Below, piece by piece: positions 5,801 to 7,892 of a stretch of 7,892 nt of DNA (its first letter is position 1; every line of letters begins with the position of its first letter). Position numbers and translations under genes: made by a program. The stretch is from an uncultured Mycoplasmatota bacterium (GTDB lineage Bacteria > Bacillota_I > Bacilli_A > RF39 > UBA660), in NCBI GenBank assembly GCA_947384645.1, contig CANDHX010000059.1:1-7892 (forward strand). The letters are read 5' to 3'. The notes below the pieces were generated by a model. That model was not told the DNA's origin. It did no database searches and saw only the letters and a program-made list of their open reading frames with translations.

Positions 5801-7212
5801 TTTTTACGAGGCTTATCGCTCAAGAAATCTTCTTCCTCAAGGCTTTCCTCTTGATTTAATGGTTTTACGTTTTCTTCCACCGAAGAATTTTCTAAACTAG
5901 TATTTTTTAATCTTCTTAACAATTTCTTCAATTTACTGGTTCTAAAGCATAGAGCTAAAACGAGCATGAGCAATAGAACTGAAACTCCAATGGAAGCAAA
6001 CATAAATAGTTTAAAGTCTTTGTTTTGACTTAGTAAATTTTCATAAATTCTTCCATTATATATGATAAAAGTATTATCACTCTTATCATATATGTAAAAG
6101 TCTTCTTTGCCAGTTTCTAAATTTAGAGCATATACTAAATAGAATTTATCGTCTACTTCACTTTTTAGTACTTCGGCATCTACGCCACCTATCTCTAGCT
6201 TTTCTTTTATAAAACCTATAGGAATATTTTCAAGCCCTACGTCTTTTACCAATAATACGACTTGTGCTCCTTTTACTTCGTTATATGGATAATAGTCGTT
6301 CTTATCCTTGTCGTATATGAATAATTTTATTTCTGCTTCTTCATCTTTTAATCCAACTAAAGTTAATCCCGTTACTTCACTAGTAAAGCCTGGAACTTCG
6401 GTATCTTGAATGTTTACAACTGTTTCAGTAAAACATGCAGGCAGAGTGAGCATATCGGCTCTTTTGACGACGCTATACTTGACGCCGTCTATAGTGACTT
6501 CAATCGGATTCAAGTCTTTTCTATCGACTGTCACTGTATATGTTTTAATCGCTCCGTTTTGAGCAGTCACAACTATATCGAATTTATTCGTTCCCTGTGA
6601 AATGTCCTTTTCTCCAGTACCACTAACTCTAGATTTTGAATCGTTGACTTGGGCATTAATCTTTATCTTATCTACTGTGTCTGGTACAGATACGACATAA
6701 CTTAGTGTATTCTTATCGAAAGCAGGACTTAGTTCATAACCTTCGACCGAAAGGCTTTTTAAATTGTTATCTTTGCTATAACTAGCCTCTATTTCTTGAC
6801 GAGTTTTAATCGAGACGGAAGTGCCACTCACACTCGGAGTAAATAACTCTGTATCGTGGTCCCATGAAACCATCGAAGGACTACTTATCTTAATGCTAGC
6901 ATTACCTGCTTTAATTGCCTTAAATCTATATGTATACGAAGTAGATGTCCCCGTAGTCTGACTCGCATAATCGGCAATGAAAGTACTCTTATTATCTAAA
7001 AGTGATAGATAAGCACTATCGTATTGTATTCCAAATTGCCAAGACCCCAACTTCTCTGAACAAGATACCCTTATAGTGACCGTAAAATCCGACCCGACTA
7101 CAGCAGTCTTAGTACCAGTACTTACAGTAATTGAACCGGTTGCTGCACTTACTAGTGAAGTTGATACTAAAAATGTGAAACAAAAGAACGCCAATTTTTT
7201 AAAAAATTTCAT
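5791..7212 (-). CDS. Membrane-anchored cohesin-domain protein with cadherin-like domain
   Basis: This is a predicted surface receptor for dockerin-bearing proteins. The 473 residues comprise a signal peptide (1 to about 23, MKFFKKLAFF ... VSA), a cohesin domain at about 27-135 (ITVSTGTKTAVVGSDFTVTI ... WQFGIQYDSAYLSLL ... GNASIKISSPS), and a cadherin-like beta-sandwich (PF12733 type) at about 146-232 (LKSLSVEGYELSPAFDKNTL ... KTYTVTVDR). A further extracellular region at 236-395 starts with VTIDGVKYSVVK and is rich in Tyr and Asp (FIYDKDKNDYYPY, DFYIYDKSDN); it resembles an unnamed domain seen in similar surface proteins. A membrane helix (401-423) and a short basic/acidic cytosolic tail ending KPRKKKK complete it. 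The ATG at 7212 has AAGAGG six bases upstream. It follows the dockerin gene by 14 bases, so both are one operon. Cohesins bind calcium-loaded dockerins; specificity here is not predictable by eye. Confidence 0.82.
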   Translation of the reverse strand: MKFFKKLAFFCFTFLVSTSLVSAATGSITVSTGTKTAVVGSDFTVTIRVSCSEKLGSWQFGIQYDSAYLSLLDNKSTFIADYASQTTGTSTSYTYRFKAIKAGNASIKISSPSMVSWDHDTELFTPSVSGTSVSIKTRQEIEASYSKDNNLKSLSVEGYELSPAFDKNTLSYVVSVPDTVDKIKINAQVNDSKSRVSGTGEKDISQGTNKFDIVVTAQNGAIKTYTVTVDRKDLNPIEVTIDGVKYSVVKRADMLTLPACFTETVVNIQDTEVPGFTSEVTGLTLVGLKDEEAEIKLFIYDKDKNDYYPYNEVKGAQVVLLVKDVGLENIPIGFIKEKLEIGGVDAEVLKSEVDDKFYLVYALNLETGKEDFYIYDKSDNTFIIYNGRIYENLLSQNKDFKLFMFASIGVSVLLLMLVLALCFRTSKLKKLLRRLKNTSLENSSVEENVKPLNQEESLEEEDFLSDKPRKKKK

Positions 7213-7226
7213 AAAATACCTCTTTT

Positions 7227-7847
7227 CTATTCTTGACTAATGACTATGGCTCCGACTAAGTGTTTTTGTTCTTGCAATAAATCGACTATATCGACGACGC
7301 TATTTTTACTAATATCGGCCGCTTTCAAATACTCATTTACAAGCATTTTGGATTTTGTTAGATGCTTTTGAATTTGCAATAAATCGACTATGTTTATAAG
7401 CCCATCTCCGCTCGTATCGCCATATAAAACTATTTTAAAACTCTTCGAAACTCCTACATTGATAATAGTTATAATCTGTCCAGTTTTAACTAATCCACTA
7501 GTGATTTCATTTCCGTTTGCTTCATGAATTTTAATAGTGGCAAAATGGTATTTAGAAGTGACACTATTTATTATATTAGATACGTCAGATCCAACTGCTA
7601 TATTAGAAGCAAAAGACTCACTTACTTTTATTCCGACGTTATTTAATATATCATCTGGACTCGTCGTATCGATTGCTGTTTTATGGACATTTATCGTATA
7701 AGTAGAAGTTTGACCGTTTACAGCTGTAACCACTACTTCGATAGCTGTATCAGGTTTTACTAAAGCAACTTTTCTTGTATTTAAGACGCTTGCACCAGCA
7801 TTAGTAGCTTCGGCATTTACTGTCACATCTTTGACATCTTCCTTGAC
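7227..7847 (-). CDS. Dockerin-containing secreted protein, N-terminus missing
   Basis: Only the last 206 residues are in the insert, counting from the first genomic codon (GTC at 7847). Residues 1-56 are the end of a cadherin-like beta-sandwich (VKEDVKDVTVNAEATNAG ... TSTYTINVHK). Residues 66-140 form a beta-rich spacer of the kind that often precedes dockerins (GQIITI ... SFKIVLYG). Residues 143-198 are a type-I-like dockerin with two calcium loops: D144-x-S146-x-D148 ... N152 ... D155, and D178-x-S180-x-N182 ... D186 ... D189, each followed by a helix L-L-Q-x-Q-K-H-L. All five loop positions are acceptable in both repeats, so it should bind calcium and a cohesin. The signal peptide and any catalytic or binding domain would be upstream, outside the insert. 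It sits 14 bases before the cohesin gene in one operon. An apparent GTG start at 7862 is in adapter and is false. Stop is TAG. Confidence 0.85.
   Translation of the reverse strand, partial: VKEDVKDVTVNAEATNAGASVLNTRKVALVKPDTAIEVVVTAVNGQTSTYTINVHKTAIDTTSPDDILNNVGIKVSESFASNIAVGSDVSNIINSVTSKYHFATIKIHEANGNEITSGLVKTGQIITIINVGVSKSFKIVLYGDTSGDGLINIVDLLQIQKHLTKSKMLVNEYLKAADISKNSVVDIVDLLQEQKHLVGAIVISQE
7272..7391 (-). repeat. 18-bp direct repeat inside the dockerin
   Basis: TTGCAATAAATCGACTAT occurs at 7272-7289 and again exactly at 7374-7391, 102 bases (34 codons) apart. It encodes the I-V-D-L-L-Q helix start of the two dockerin repeats, so it reflects the internal duplication of the domain. Identity at the nucleotide level, including synonymous positions, suggests recent duplication or gene conversion between repeats. 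Confidence 0.8.
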
Positions 7848-7892
7848 AGATCGGAAGAGCACACGTCTGAACTCCAGTCACAATCCGGAATC
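7848..7892. other. Illumina i7-side adapter (artificial sequence)
   Basis: This is synthetic sequence. Positions 7848-7881 match the 34-base TruSeq read-2 adapter, starting AGATCGGAAGAGCACACG and ending CCAGTCAC. Positions 7882-7889 (AATCCGGA) look like an 8-base i7 index, and 7890-7892 (ATC) begin the P7 flow-cell sequence. The genomic insert ends at 7847. Translated on the minus strand, the adapter adds a false MLFRS to the dockerin protein. Confidence 0.98.

Noticed and set aside
5791..7847. Cohesin and dockerin genes as part of a cellulosome
   Set aside because: No enzyme domain, carbohydrate-binding module or multiple cohesins are visible, so a degradative complex cannot be claimed from this window.

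Overview
The window is one library molecule, not an open stretch of chromosome. Positions 1-46 and 7848-7892 are Illumina TruSeq-type adapter ends with partial flow-cell sequence and 8-base indexes on both sides. The biological insert is 47-7847, and both of its ends cut through genes.

The insert is AT-rich and reads cleanly in the standard code (TGG for Trp; every visible stop is TAA or TAG). It has strong AGGAGG-type ribosome binding sites and genes of the endospore coat. This points to a low-GC, spore-forming Firmicute of class Bacilli. The mix of short core proteins and cohesin/dockerin surface proteins suggests an uncultured, probably gut-associated lineage, but that last step is inference.

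Layout from left to right. (1) 47-2864, minus strand: dnaG (primase) followed by rpoD/sigA (housekeeping sigma factor), overlapping by 14 bp. This is the classic macromolecular-synthesis operon without rpsU next to it; rpoD lacks only its last few codons. (2) 2865-3166: a 302-bp gene-free region with several inverted repeats, at least two of them shaped like minus-strand terminators. (3) 3167-3364, plus strand: a small two-helix membrane protein whose 3' end overlaps the next gene tail to tail. (4) 3326-4949, minus strand: a spoVID-ysxE pair, the same order as in Bacillus. It encodes a short SpoVID-like coat morphogenetic protein with a LysM domain and a CotS/YsxE kinase-fold protein whose catalytic loop is altered. 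(5) 5075-5773, plus strand: an intact calcineurin-type phosphoesterase homologue in which almost every metal ligand is replaced. (6) 5791-7847, minus strand: a two-gene surface module, a dockerin protein (N-terminus off the insert) followed by a membrane-anchored cohesin protein; both carry cadherin-like beta-sandwich domains.

How they fit together. DnaG and SigA serve replication and transcription initiation. SpoVID and YsxE act at the forespore surface. The cohesin protein is probably a membrane receptor for dockerin-bearing secreted proteins, its operon partner being the obvious first candidate. The pseudo-phosphoesterase sits between the spore and surface modules, divergent from one and convergent with the other, and its role is unknown. 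The best candidates for something undescribed are the ligand-less phosphoesterase and the compact cohesin-dockerin pair.
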